DNA of 64,000 nt. Origin: Fictibacillus enclensis (GTDB lineage Bacteria; Bacillota; Bacilli; Bacillales; Fictibacillaceae). Below, piece after piece: positions 56,790 to 64,000 of the stretch. The stretch covers positions 1,922,001-1,986,000 of the forward strand of contig NZ_KQ758617.1 of the NCBI RefSeq assembly GCF_001457035.1. The letters run 5' to 3'. The position numbers were made by a program, and so were the translations under genes. The notes under the pieces are model-generated. The model was not told the origin of the DNA and did no database searches. It saw nothing but the letters and a program-made list of their open reading frames with translations. Every line of letters begins with the position of its first letter. Position 1 is the first letter of the stretch.

Positions 56790-58571
56790 TTAATCTTGAG
56801 TCAGTTCCAAAAATTCCTTCACGTCTTTGATTGCCACTTCAATCCCTTTTTTCCAGAACTCAGGCTTTGTTACATCTTCATTCAAATGCTTCATTGCAAG
56901 CTCTTCGACCGTCATGCTCGCAGTGTCTCTGAGCAACGCAATGTACTTTTCTTCAAAGCTCGTTCCTTCCTGTTTGGCAATCGCATAAATGCTGGCACTG
57001 AATAAATAGCCAAACGTGTAGGGAAAGTTGTAAAACGGAACATCTGTAATATAGAAATGAAGCTTTGATGCCCAGAAATACGGGTGGTAGCTTCCCAATG
57101 AATCACAAAATGCTTCTTTTTGTGCTTCGACCATGAACTCTTTCAAGCGTTCAACAGGAACCAGGCCTTGTTTGCGCTCTTCATAGAACCTTGTTTCGAA
57201 TAAAAAGCGTGCGTGGATGTTCATAAAGAACGCAACCGAGCGCTGAGCTTTGTCTTCGAGGAGGGCGATTTTTTCCTCCTTGCTTTTTGCGTTTTTCACG
57301 GCGGCATCAGATACCACCATCTCCGCAAACGTAGAAGCCGTTTCAGCCACATTCATCGCGTAATCTGTCGCCAGAAATGGCATGTCGTCCATCACGTACG
57401 AATGAAAGGCATGGCCAAGTTCATGAGCCAATGTGGAAACATTGCTTGGAGTACCGGAGTACGTCATGAAGATCCGCGTTTCATTTTTCACCGGAAATCC
57501 TGTGCAGAATCCGCCAGGTCGTTTTCCGGAGCGGTCTTCTGCTTCAATCCACTGCTTTTCAAAAGCATGTTTGGAAAACTCCGACATCTTGGGACTAAAG
57601 GATTGGAATTGTTCTACAATAAAGCTGGCACCTTCGTCATAGCTCATTGTACTGTCAACATTGGTAAGAGGAGCATCCACATCAGCCCAGCTCAGCTTCT
57701 CCACACCCAACAGTGAAGCTTTTCGGTTCAAATACGTCACGAACAGCTCCTTGTTTTCCTCGATCGCCTGCCACATCGCCTTTAATGTCTCCTCTGACAT
57801 TCGGTTAATATCGAGAGGCTCTTTCAGGACATTGTCCCATTTACGATGTTTATAAACACTGTTCCGGAATCCAGCAATATGGTTTAAAGCTTCTGCACAA
57901 AAATCTGCCTGCTCATCCCATGCTTCTGTATACTTGGCAAAAACACTTTCTCTTTCCTCTCTGTCCGGACTTGTCATGCGGTTTTCGGCCTGCCCGACAG
58001 AAAGGGTTTCCTTGTTTCCGTCCTTTTCCACTTCTATGCCAATTTTTCCGACGACTGTGTCATACAGAGTGGACCAACTGTGATAACCGTCGACTGCCAA
58101 ATCATTCATCAACGCTTCTTGTTCATAAGAAAGCTTTTGTGAAGCAAGATTTCGTCTTTCAGACAATGGAAAAGCAATGGCAGCAAAATAAGGTTTTTGA
58201 ATCACACGATTCCACTCTTCATCCGGAATGTCCGCCATCTTGTTATCCAAAAGAACCAATATTGTAGAATAAACAGCATTTAATGATTCCAATTTTCCGC
58301 GAAGATTCAGGGCCTGCTTGTCATTGACATCCTGCGCCGTCAAACATCCGACAAAAGATACACATTCATTGATAAGCGCAGCGTTTTGCTGAACGCCTTC
58401 AACAACCTCCTGAAGGGCTTCCTCCGAAAATTGAAAGCTCTCGACTTTTTGATTAAGATCAGCCAGTTGTTTTTCAATGCGTCCGATAGCGGCAAGTAGT
58501 TCCTCCGAGCGGCTTCCGCCCTTAAATATTGATTCCAGATCCCAGCTTTGACGCAAACCTTGCAATAGCAT
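56790..58571 (-). CDS. pepF: M3-family oligoendopeptidase
   Basis: A 593-residue cytoplasmic zinc oligopeptidase of the PepF/thimet group (peptidase M3). Zinc motif HELGH in STLAHELGHAFH lies near residue 388, with the downstream Glu ligand in VAETASTFAEM. It is entirely helical. It probably trims short peptides; PepF relatives can affect sporulation signalling peptides, but that is speculation. AAGGGGG precedes ATG 58571. It differs from the better known B. subtilis YjbG at the N-terminus, so orthology is not claimed. Confidence 0.92.
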   Translation of the reverse strand: MLLQGLRQSWDLESIFKGGSRSEELLAAIGRIEKQLADLNQKVESFQFSEEALQEVVEGVQQNAALINECVSFVGCLTAQDVNDKQALNLRGKLESLNAVYSTILVLLDNKMADIPDEEWNRVIQKPYFAAIAFPLSERRNLASQKLSYEQEALMNDLAVDGYHSWSTLYDTVVGKIGIEVEKDGNKETLSVGQAENRMTSPDREERESVFAKYTEAWDEQADFCAEALNHIAGFRNSVYKHRKWDNVLKEPLDINRMSEETLKAMWQAIEENKELFVTYLNRKASLLGVEKLSWADVDAPLTNVDSTMSYDEGASFIVEQFQSFSPKMSEFSKHAFEKQWIEAEDRSGKRPGGFCTGFPVKNETRIFMTYSGTPSNVSTLAHELGHAFHSYVMDDMPFLATDYAMNVAETASTFAEMVVSDAAVKNAKSKEEKIALLEDKAQRSVAFFMNIHARFLFETRFYEERKQGLVPVERLKEFMVEAQKEAFCDSLGSYHPYFWASKLHFYITDVPFYNFPYTFGYLFSASIYAIAKQEGTSFEEKYIALLRDTASMTVEELAMKHLNEDVTKPEFWKKGIEVAIKDVKEFLELTQD

Positions 58572-58660
58572 CTAAAATCCCCCTTATGTATAAAATATTC
58601 GATCTATTTCCATTATAGTGAAATTTTTATTAAAAATCGACCCTTTAGTTTATTTTAAAT

Positions 58661-58692
58661 AAAAACTCTCTTCCTTCATTTAGGAAGAGAGC
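58661..58692 (-). terminator. terminator after the 24-residue membrane peptide gene
   Basis: Perfect 10-bp arms CTCTCTTCCT (58666-58675) and AGGAAGAGAG (58682-58691) are followed by five T on the minus strand. Confidence 0.92.
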
Positions 58693-58699
58693 CAAGAAG

Positions 58700-58774
58700 C
58701 TATTCTGCGATGCAAAGATACATGAAATAAACGAGAGTAATGATCATTATGGCAAATAGCAAAACTTCCTGCAT
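58700..58774 (-). CDS. putative 24-residue membrane peptide
   Basis: A short frame starting at ATG 58774. It encodes 24 residues, almost entirely one hydrophobic helix (from VLLFAIMIITLVYFMYLCI) with Glu near each end. It is supported by GGGAGG upstream and a strong terminator 8 bases after the stop. Size and composition recall KdpF-type or toxin-like single-helix peptides, but no kdp or antitoxin gene is near. It lies in a 512-base gap between pepF and mntH. I do not recognise a family. Confidence 0.55.
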   Translation of the reverse strand: MQEVLLFAIMIITLVYFMYLCIAE

Positions 58775-59083
58775 ACGCCCGAGCCTCCCTTATGTAGATT
58801 GTTCTTTACATCTATTCCCCTTAATTACGAGATCAATCCCTTTATTGGTATTATTCGATCGAAAACATTATGTCCTTTCTTTCAAGTCTTTTTGATACAA
58901 GAAGCTTCCTACGAAAATACTATGGAAAGGGAAAAAGAAAAAAGCTTGTGTTTTAATTCGAATTTGTTGCATTTTCCTGTATCGTCGCATATATTATAGT
59001 CAATTCTCAAAAAGTTGAATGCAGGAAACTTTTTAACCTTAAGGACACCCTGTGACTTATTTTGCAAAAGAAGGTGAGCAACA
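58775..59083 (+). other. intergenic region upstream of mntH
   Basis: 309 AT-rich bases. They contain TATTAT and TATAGT -10-like sequences near 58992-59000 with a distant TTGCAT (58967-58972), and the CCTTAAGG dyad. No gene is seen. Confidence 0.5.
59035..59047 (+). promoter_or_regulatory. possible metal-repressor operator upstream of mntH
   Basis: AACCTTAAGGACA has a CCTTAAGG palindromic core (59037-59044), the kind of dyad bound by MntR upstream of Mn transporters in Bacillus. The flanks match poorly, so this is tentative. Confidence 0.35.
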
Positions 59084-60334
59084 TTGAATAGTAAAGCATT
59101 GGAAGCTGCAATGCCCAGAAAAGGTAAACTTCGCAGAGCCATTCCTTTTCTCGGCCCCGCGTTTCTTGTGAGTGTGGGCTATATCGATCCCGGAAACTGG
59201 GCCACCAATATCGAAGGCGGTTCTGCTTTTGGCTACACGCTATTGTGGGTTTTACTGCTCAGTAACCTGATGGCCATTCTGTTGCAGACAACAGCTGCAA
59301 AACTCGGGGTAGCCACAGGAAAGTCATTATCAGAAAACTGCCGGCAGCATTTTAAAAAGCCGGTCGCTGTTTTTTTGTGGATTACAGCAGAGCTGGCTGC
59401 CATGGCAACCGACCTCGCCGAATTCCTCGGAGCAGCACTCGGGATCTATTTATTGCTGGGGATTCCCTTGTTTCCGGCTGCATTGATCGGAGCTGCTGTT
59501 ACATTTGGTATCCTTTTGCTTCATAAATACGGCTTCCGTTTTATTGAACAATTGATTCTGGGCTTTGTAATTATAGTGGCGGCTGTTTATATTGTTGAAT
59601 TGTTTTATGCTAAACCGGACCTTGGGCAGGTCGGCTATCATCTGGTCGTCCCCCATCTTAACTCGGCAAGCATCCTTGTAGCCATCGGAATGCTCGGTGC
59701 AACCGTTATGCCGCATAATATTTTTCTTCATTCTTCCGTTGTGAAAAACAGGCTGAAAAAGAACCAGCCAAAGCATAATCACCGGGTGTATAAGTATGCC
59801 ATCGTAGATTCACTGCTTGCGTTAAACGTGGCATGGTTCATTAACTCAGCCATGATCGTCGTAGCGGCAGCAGTCTTTTACAAGAATGGCTTGAAGGTTA
59901 CATCCATTGAAGATGCCTATTCTACCCTGACACCGCTTCTCGGTGGTTTTGCCAGTCTTGCCTTTGCCATTGCCTTGCTTTCCGCCGGTCTTTCATCCTC
60001 TGTAACCGGAACCATGGCAGGACAATATATACTGGAAGGCTTTTTAAACATTAAGATACCGATTTGGGTGCGAAGACTCGTTACCATGATCCCAGCATTA
60101 ATCATTATTGGAGCAGGAATCAATACGTGGAAAGCGCTCGTGGTCAGCCAGGTCGTTCTAAGTATGCAGCTTCCGTTTACGATTATTCCATTGATCATGT
60201 TTACCCGCAGTAAAAAGATCATGGGAAGCTACGCCAACAAGCGGTGGACCAACATCCTGCTGATTTTGGTAGCAGCCATCATTATTATTTTGAATGGCCT
60301 CCTTATTTATCAGACATTTGGAGGCGAATTTTAA
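59084..60334 (+). CDS. mntH: Nramp-family divalent metal transporter
   Basis: Proton-coupled importer of Mn2+ (and possibly Fe2+). The 416 residues have about 11 membrane segments. The metal-binding DPGN is in TM1 (YIDPGNWATNIEGG), and the Ala/Met-Pro-His motif is in TM6 (GATVMPHNIFLHS). The start is TTG 59084, 6 bases after AAGGTGA. It stands alone with its own terminator. Substrate is inferred from family motifs; the N-terminal signature WATNIEGG differs from B. subtilis MntH (425 residues), so a paralogue is possible. Confidence 0.9.
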   Translation: MNSKALEAAMPRKGKLRRAIPFLGPAFLVSVGYIDPGNWATNIEGGSAFGYTLLWVLLLSNLMAILLQTTAAKLGVATGKSLSENCRQHFKKPVAVFLWITAELAAMATDLAEFLGAALGIYLLLGIPLFPAALIGAAVTFGILLLHKYGFRFIEQLILGFVIIVAAVYIVELFYAKPDLGQVGYHLVVPHLNSASILVAIGMLGATVMPHNIFLHSSVVKNRLKKNQPKHNHRVYKYAIVDSLLALNVAWFINSAMIVVAAAVFYKNGLKVTSIEDAYSTLTPLLGGFASLAFAIALLSAGLSSSVTGTMAGQYILEGFLNIKIPIWVRRLVTMIPALIIIGAGINTWKALVVSQVVLSMQLPFTIIPLIMFTRSKKIMGSYANKRWTNILLILVAAIIIILNGLLIYQTFGGEF

Positions 60335-60377
60335 AAAACAACAAGCCGGGCTTATGCCCCGACTTGTTGTTTTTTTT
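60335..60377 (+). terminator. mntH terminator, also usable by the convergent small gene
   Basis: AACAACAAG and CTTGTTGTT arms with an inner CGGG/CCCG helix are followed by eight T. On the other strand it overlaps the stop codon of the 49-residue gene. Confidence 0.92.
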
Positions 60378-60525
60378 ATCCTATCAATTTACTCACAATG
60401 ACCACTATAATTCCAGCTAAAGCAAGAATGTAATTCATGATCAGGTTATTTTCTTCTGGTGGTTCTGATTGATTAAAAAGCTGATCAAAGGCTTGTTTCC
60501 GAAGCAATGTATCATACCTGTACAT
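60376..60525 (-). CDS. putative 49-residue single-pass membrane protein
   Basis: A small frame starting at ATG 60525. The N-terminal half is polar and charged (MYRYDTLLRKQAFDQLFN, then an acidic PPEENN stretch). The C-terminal half is one membrane helix (about 30-48, ILALAGIIVVIVSKLIG). GGAAGG lies upstream of the start, and a cre site lies 20 bases upstream of the start codon. I do not recognise the family. The clear ribosome binding site, amphipathic design and regulatory site support a real gene, possibly a regulator of a larger membrane partner. Confidence 0.6.
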   Translation of the reverse strand: MYRYDTLLRKQAFDQLFNQSEPPEENNLIMNYILALAGIIVVIVSKLIG

Positions 60526-60544
60526 CGTGCGGTTCCTTCCCTAT

Positions 60545-60558
60545 TGTAATCGCTTTCA
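60545..60558 (-). promoter_or_regulatory. cre site upstream of the 49-residue protein gene
   Basis: The minus strand reads TGAAAGCGATTACA, identical to the cre site of the acyl-CoA operon at 7292-7305. A TATAAA (60564-60559) with an 18-base spaced TTTAAA lies just upstream on the same strand and may be the promoter. Confidence 0.62.
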
Positions 60559-60741
60559 TTTATACTATATTAAACAATTATCTTTAAAATTCTTTGATTT
60601 CCTTCCTCTAACAAGAATATCCTATGTTTTACATAAAATTGGTTTTAAGAAATTAACCCTGTTTCAATTTACGTTTTATAGAAAATTACCGTGGTATAAA
60701 CATTAATAACAACTTTCGTACTGCAATGAAAGGAGTTTATT

Positions 60742-61296
60742 ATGGCGGAAAGACTTGCCCCAGACACGAAAATACAGGGTACCGAGTTTAATATATCCGA
60801 CTTTTGGTCTTGGGGGTTTTCAGATGTTCTAACGAATTCATTAAGAGGTGTTTTTGCAGAATTTCTTGTGGGAAGCACATTAGATGTATTACACCGACCT
60901 CGTATTGAATGGGACGCCTATGATTTAATGTACAAAGACAAAAAAATCGAAGTAAAATCTGCTGCCTATATACAATCCTGGCATGAGGGCCAATATTCCA
61001 AAATTAGCTTTGGGATTGAAGCAAAACGAGCTTATAACTACGAAACACGAACCTACACAACAGAACCTATCCGAAATGCAGATCTTTATGTATTTTGTTT
61101 ACTTTATGAAAAGGATGCCAATCTGATTGATGTTCTTAATACCGAGCAGTGGCACTTTTATATAGTCCAAACCACTGTCTTAAACACCCTATTCCCACTG
61201 CAAAAAAGGATTTCATTAAGTACTTTAGAAAAAGTCACTCAACCGGTTGCTTTTACAGAAATAAAAGAGACAATAGATCTTGCGATAAACCAATAA
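60742..61296 (+). CDS. orphan PD-(D/E)XK nuclease-like protein
   Basis: A 184-residue protein I cannot name. It carries a pattern typical of PD-(D/E)XK restriction-endonuclease-like folds: Glu40 in AEFLVGS, Asp61 in WDAYDLMY, and Glu70-Val-Lys72 in KIEVKSA, followed by strands such as NADLYVFCLLY (112-122). All predicted catalytic residues are present, so it may be active. GAAAGGAG precedes ATG 60742. No methyltransferase, helicase or transposase is adjacent, so it is not part of a visible restriction-modification pair. It is AT-rich compared with nearby core genes, which is consistent with acquisition. Confidence 0.75.
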   Translation: MAERLAPDTKIQGTEFNISDFWSWGFSDVLTNSLRGVFAEFLVGSTLDVLHRPRIEWDAYDLMYKDKKIEVKSAAYIQSWHEGQYSKISFGIEAKRAYNYETRTYTTEPIRNADLYVFCLLYEKDANLIDVLNTEQWHFYIVQTTVLNTLFPLQKRISLSTLEKVTQPVAFTEIKETIDLAINQ

Positions 61297-61320
61297 GTTG
61301 TTAACCATTACACTCACAAA

Positions 61321-61365
61321 AATAAAAGGGTACTCCCTATTTAAGGAATACCCTTTTGAATTTTA
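61321..61365 (+). terminator. bidirectional terminator between the nuclease-like gene and sigK
   Basis: The arms AAAAGGGTA (61324-61332) and TACCCTTTT (61349-61357) have an inner TCC/GGA helix and T-rich flanks on both strands. Confidence 0.88.
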
Positions 61366-62088
61366 ATAATTTGGCCGATCTTTCTGGCTCTGCTTCCGGC
61401 TTCGGTAAAACTCGTGGAACAGCTTCATCAGTGCCCGCTTTTCAATCCTTGAGACATAACTCCGCGAAATGCCCAGCATTTTTGCGATTTCCCGCTGGGT
61501 CTTTTCTTTTTGCATATCCAGGCCAAATCGTCCGACAATGACTTCTTTCTCCCGGTCATCAAGCACATGAATATAATCATATATTTTCTTTTTTTGCATT
61601 TTCAGCTGAATGGTATCCACCACGTCCTCTGTTTCCGCTTTCAGCACATCAATGAGCGTGATTTCGTTCCCTTCCTTATCGGTCCCAATCGGATCATGAA
61701 GAGATACATCTTTTTTCGTTTTTTTCAGAGCCCTCAGATGCATGAGGATTTCATTTTCAATACAACGTGCCGCATACGTCGCAAGCTTCGTGCCTTTCCC
61801 TCTCGAATAGCTCTCGATCGCCTTGATCAGTCCGATGGTCCCGATGGAAATCAGGTCTTCCGTATCTTCCCCTGTATTCTCAAATTTCTTGACGATATGT
61901 GCAACCAAACGCAAGTTGTGTTCGATCAGTTTGCTTCTGGCCTCCTGGTCTCCCTCGGCCATCCGTTTTAAGTATTCTTTCTCCTCGTTTTCGTTGAGGG
62001 GCTGCGGAAACGCATTGTTTTTCACATACGAGACAAACAGCATAACTTCTTTGAAAAAGTACCCTAATACAACAAGCAACCCGGACAT
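61363..62088 (-). CDS. sigK: pro-sigma-K, late mother-cell sporulation sigma factor
   Basis: Directs late mother-cell transcription (coat, maturation). The 241 residues include a hydrophobic prosequence (about 1-20, [19 protein letters not shown]) removed by SpoIVFB, then [13 protein letters not shown], region 2 ([18 protein letters not shown] and [11 protein letters not shown]), the region 2.4 segment [15 protein letters not shown] and region 4 with [17 protein letters not shown]. The gene is continuous, without the skin-type interruption found in B. subtilis 168. GGGAGGTG precedes ATG 62088. The start region contains unusual complementary segments (see findings). Confidence 0.97.
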   Translation of the reverse strand: MSGLLVVLGYFFKEVMLFVSYVKNNAFPQPLNENEEKEYLKRMAEGDQEARSKLIEHNLRLVAHIVKKFENTGEDTEDLISIGTIGLIKAIESYSRGKGTKLATYAARCIENEILMHLRALKKTKKDVSLHDPIGTDKEGNEITLIDVLKAETEDVVDTIQLKMQKKKIYDYIHVLDDREKEVIVGRFGLDMQKEKTQREIAKMLGISRSYVSRIEKRALMKLFHEFYRSRKQSQKDRPNY

Positions 62089-62155
62089 TCAGACACCTCC
62101 CGGCTGTTATTTCTTACTCTTATCTGTATGCCGGGTTGGGCTTGTTAGGTGTCTG
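62071..62155 (-). repeat. two crossing complementary segment pairs around the sigK start
   Basis: Segment 62071-62084 (14 bases) is complementary to 62131-62146 except for a 2-base bulge. CAGACACCT at 62090-62098 is perfectly complementary to AGGTGTCTG at 62147-62155. The second pair includes part of the sigK ribosome binding site; the first covers codons 2-6. The order is A, B, A', B', so the pairings cross rather than nest. Confidence 0.8.
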
Positions 62156-62249
62156 TACCATATGGAAGTCCTTTACGTATATCAACGAAAGGAGAGGTTT
62201 TTCCTGTTATGACTCCTTTCGTTTAATCACTTTCAAGAAATGTATGAAT

Positions 62250-62282
62250 AAAAAAAGAACATCCTCAAAATGGATGTTCTTA
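62250..62282 (-). terminator. terminator of the HTH gene
   Basis: Perfect 10-bp arms AAGAACATCC (62255-62264) and GGATGTTCTT (62272-62281) are followed by a seven-T run on the minus strand, 23 bases after the stop. Confidence 0.9.
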
Positions 62283-62304
62283 CAATGGCACTTAGTTACC
62301 AAAA

Positions 62305-62532
62305 CTAAGCGTCCCAAAAGTCCTTAATTTTAGCGTTGCTCTCAACACCTTTTACTTCGCGTAAAACCTTCCTCATCACGTTTGTATTTGGTTTGTATGA
62401 AAAATCATTAATTAATTTATATGAAAGTGTAGGACTTATTCCACACGAGTGCTCTAACCAGGCATTATCTAATTGCTGATGTGTTAGCCAATTTCCTAAC
62501 CTGCTCTTCGAATTTTGTTCCATCTCCTTCAC
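62305..62532 (-). CDS. phage-type HTH (Cro/C1-like) regulator
   Basis: A 75-residue protein resembling short XRE-family regulators of phages and plasmids. It has an N-terminal SRLGNWLTHQQLDNAWLE helix pair, a recognition-helix-like ISPTLSYKLINDFSYKPN, and a C-terminal helix with the family ending AKIKDFWDA. The DNA-binding segment is divergent. Start ambiguous: GTG 62532, or ATG 62523 immediately after AAGGAG. It has its own terminator. No other phage gene is next to it, so it is probably a relic or a stand-alone accessory gene. Confidence 0.7.
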   Translation of the reverse strand: MKEMEQNSKSRLGNWLTHQQLDNAWLEHSCGISPTLSYKLINDFSYKPNTNVMRKVLREVKGVESNAKIKDFWDA

Positions 62533-63002
62533 ATCCTTAAATGATATAAACGTACATATCGATTCCCCATTCCCCCTTTAACCTAGATGTAAACCTATAT
62601 TTTATAAATTGCACAAACTGCTAGTCAGAAAAATTTATTGAACCTTAATAAAAAATCATATACACTGATTAAAATTCGGGCATTTAGTCCTAAGAAATTT
62701 TCAAATAGGAAACGGGGTATTACCTTGCCTACCCAAATTTTGTCTATTGCTCAAATAACTCACTACTTGATATTTTTAAAAAATTTTTTGAAATAAGTTA
62801 CATAACGCATACATTCACTCTCAAAGAAGAGAAAAAATTTTCAATAAAATATGATCACTTAAAAAAGGTGTATCAGTTTTATTCCTTTTATGATAAACGC
62901 GAGTGGGAATCAGCTTCCATTGAGGAGGATACCCTTACACAATTGATTAATAAAAACTTAAAAGGAGGAAAGCAGCCGTTTGCCTTCCTCCTAATTATTT
63001 AC
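62533..63002 (+). pseudogene. decayed region with a start-less coding remnant
   Basis: 470 very AT-rich bases. On the plus strand a frame open from 62709 to 63068 reads plausibly protein-like up to about 62960 (segments GYYLAYPNFVYCSNN, KKFSIKYDHLKKVYQFYSFY, then REWESASIEED). It has no in-frame ATG start with a ribosome binding site; a GTG at 62868 would give only 66 residues. I read it as a C-terminal relic of an unidentified, probably mobile, gene. Confidence 0.4.
62961..62993 (-). terminator. terminator-like hairpin after a coding remnant
   Basis: The arms AGGAGGAA (62963-62970) and TTCCTCCT (62985-62992) have an inner GCA/TGC pair. On the minus strand TTTTAAGTTTTT follows. It lies just downstream of the remnant ending at 63003. 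Confidence 0.6.
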
Positions 63003-63149
63003 TTACTTTCTAACTTCCATAAAGGCCTGGTGCAGGTTTCCTTTCACATTAAATTTATCAATGTCTAAACCTAAAGTAACCATAATTTGAGCCACTTCTT
63101 TCAAGTTACGCTGTTCACCATATATCCCTCTCCTTGAAATACTAGATCT
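63003..63149 (-). pseudogene. start-less C-terminal coding remnant
   Basis: An open frame of 48 codons ends at a TAA (63003-63005). It is bounded upstream by an in-frame stop and has no ATG with a ribosome binding site. The translation (RRGIYGEQRNLKEVAQIMV, then GLDIDKFNVKGNLHQAFMEV) has the composition of a real protein and is followed by a terminator-like hairpin. This suggests the end of a gene whose front has been lost. Family not recognised. Confidence 0.45.
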
Positions 63150-63564
63150 TTAATTCAAAGTGTACTAATAACATAGCAAAGCTCCATGAGCAGGTATTTA
63201 AGCTTCTAGTAATTAAATTAATTAGTTTTCCGTTTAACTGAAGTTTTGGTTACTCTTTATCAGTCAGTTTGAATTCTTTAACTCTATGCTGCGGGATGTA
63301 GCTAATCATGTAAACCAAGCAAGACGTTTCAAAGTTGCCTGTCACTAATGAAGCAGTTCAAAAAAGTAAGATGTGCCACTATATGCATTGTTACGCCTAA
63401 ATCTTTTATCAAACACCTGGTAAATTCGCAATAAAAGTATTATATGAATATACGACACTTTAAATCAATTGATTTCTTTATTAATACTCCAGTGTTAAAT
63501 TTTTTCTCATATAAAGAACCGCCCATCTAAGATAAGCGATTCCTTATGCCTGGTATTTTACTTA
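63150..63564. other. AT-rich region without an intact gene
   Basis: 415 bases. A 31-codon minus-strand frame (63250-63345, from GTG) reads like a protein fragment (ETSCLVYMISYIPQHRVKEF) but lacks a ribosome binding site and is preceded by stops. Nothing else recognisable was found. Confidence 0.5.
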
Positions 63565-64000
63565 TTATTCATCTGCCAGTTCAACCGTATACAAATACAA
63601 TAATGGATCAGTGTTAATCCAGGAGCTTTCAAACACGAAGACCACCTTATAATTCTCATAATCAGTGTAAGTGACATAGTGCATTCCTTCATTTTCCTGT
63701 TCACTTACTGGTTCACCTATCAATGTCTTTAACTCTGATAAATGAATGGTTTGCAACTGGGGGTCAAAATCCTCAATGGCGGTAATCGTTTTTCTACCGG
63801 TTGAATTGTCATAGAGGAATCGAACATTATGACTCCAATAATTGGCTGCAGCGGTACTTAAATCTTCAGGTGGACCCCAGGATTTTTTGACTTTCTTCAA
63901 TGAATCACCCACAGAAAAAGGGACACTGTTTATCGACTGTTGAGATTCATAAGCTAAGCCCATGATTTCGCGAATCAAGATATCCGGTGTAGACTGCTGA
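63565..64000 (-). CDS. DUF4309 (YjgB-like) protein, partial at the window end
   Basis: The C-terminal 144 residues of a protein whose start lies beyond 64000; the frame is open to the last base, so the apparent start at 63978 is not real. Segments VGDSLKKVKKSWGPPED, LSELKTLIGEP and YKVVFVFESSW, then NTDPLLYLYTVEL, match the DUF4309 domain found in B. subtilis YjgB and other secreted or lipoprotein-like Bacillus proteins. The function is unknown. A signal peptide is expected in the missing part. Confidence 0.75.
   Translation of the reverse strand, partial: QQSTPDILIREIMGLAYESQQSINSVPFSVGDSLKKVKKSWGPPEDLSTAAANYWSHNVRFLYDNSTGRKTITAIEDFDPQLQTIHLSELKTLIGEPVSEQENEGMHYVTYTDYENYKVVFVFESSWINTDPLLYLYTVELADE

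Noticed and set aside
62071-62088. Trace of a skin-type interruption in sigK
   Set aside because: The sigK frame is continuous over 241 residues and no recombinase or attachment repeat is visible within it; the flanking remnants do not resemble skin genes that I can recognise.
62122-62130. CATACAGAT upstream of sigK as a sigma-E -10 element
   Set aside because: The hexamer is close to CATACAnT but no suitable -35 (ATA-type) lies 13-16 bases upstream, so a promoter call is not supported.
62868-63068. 66-residue plus-strand frame as an intact gene
   Set aside because: It is the tail of a longer start-less frame, its end runs through a terminator-like hairpin, and it overlaps the remnant on the other strand.

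Overview
This is a chromosomal segment of a spore-forming, aerobic member of the Bacillaceae (low-GC Firmicutes). The gene order closely follows the Bacillus subtilis region from yqfQ/ispH through sigA, dnaK and comE to yqeG/sda. Sporulation genes (yqxA, gpr, yqfC, yqfD, sda, sigK), the late-competence comE genes, CIRCE control of the dnaK operon and strong AGGAGG-type ribosome binding sites all fit. I cannot name the species. The combination does not look like B. subtilis itself: deoC lies next to rpsU, sigK is uninterrupted, and glyQS, spoIIP and mrpB are missing from their usual places.

Layout. 1-1916 (+): yqfQ and ispH. 1954-4247 (-): yqfO, trmK, cccA. 4470-7256 (-): a two-gene fatty-acid catabolic operon (acyl-CoA dehydrogenase, acyl-CoA ligase) with a sigma-A promoter overlapped by a CcpA (cre) site. 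7513-11026 (-): the macromolecular synthesis operon yqxD-dnaG-sigA. 11301-12798 (-): ppsR-like yqfL and ccpN, the gluconeogenesis control pair. 12881-19373 (-): recO, yqzL, era, cdd, dgkA, ybeY, pgpH, phoH. 19379-23791 (-): yqfD, yqfC, a membrane protein, floA and nfeD, the last three behind a textbook sigma-W promoter. 23960-28572 (-): yqeY, rpsU, deoC, mtaB, rsmE, prmA. 28600-33438 (-): the hrcA-grpE-dnaK-dnaJ heat-shock operon with CIRCE. 33529-38248 (-): hemW, lepA, yqxA, gpr. rpsT (+) is divergent from gpr. 38769-43927: holA, yqzM (+), comEC, comEB, comEA, and comER (+). 44917-49956 (-): yqeM, rsfS, yqeK, nadD, yhbY, aroE, yqeH, yqeG.

50,000-64,000 is more individual. It has sda (+) behind a cluster of DnaA boxes; a Mrp cation/proton antiporter operon without mrpB (+); pssA (+); an M3 oligopeptidase (-); a 24-residue membrane peptide (-); an Nramp metal transporter (+); a 49-residue membrane protein (-) behind a cre site; an orphan PD-(D/E)XK nuclease-like gene (+); intact sigK (-); a phage-type HTH gene (-); about 1 kb of decayed sequence; and the C-terminal part of a DUF4309 protein cut by the window end.

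No rRNA, tRNA, insertion sequence or CRISPR array was seen. The points most worth checking are the missing mrpB, spoIIP and glyQS, the crossing complementary segments around the sigK start codon, the orphan nuclease-like gene, and the two small membrane proteins. Most gene calls rest on recognisable motifs plus conserved order; regulatory sites are inferred from consensus matches by eye.
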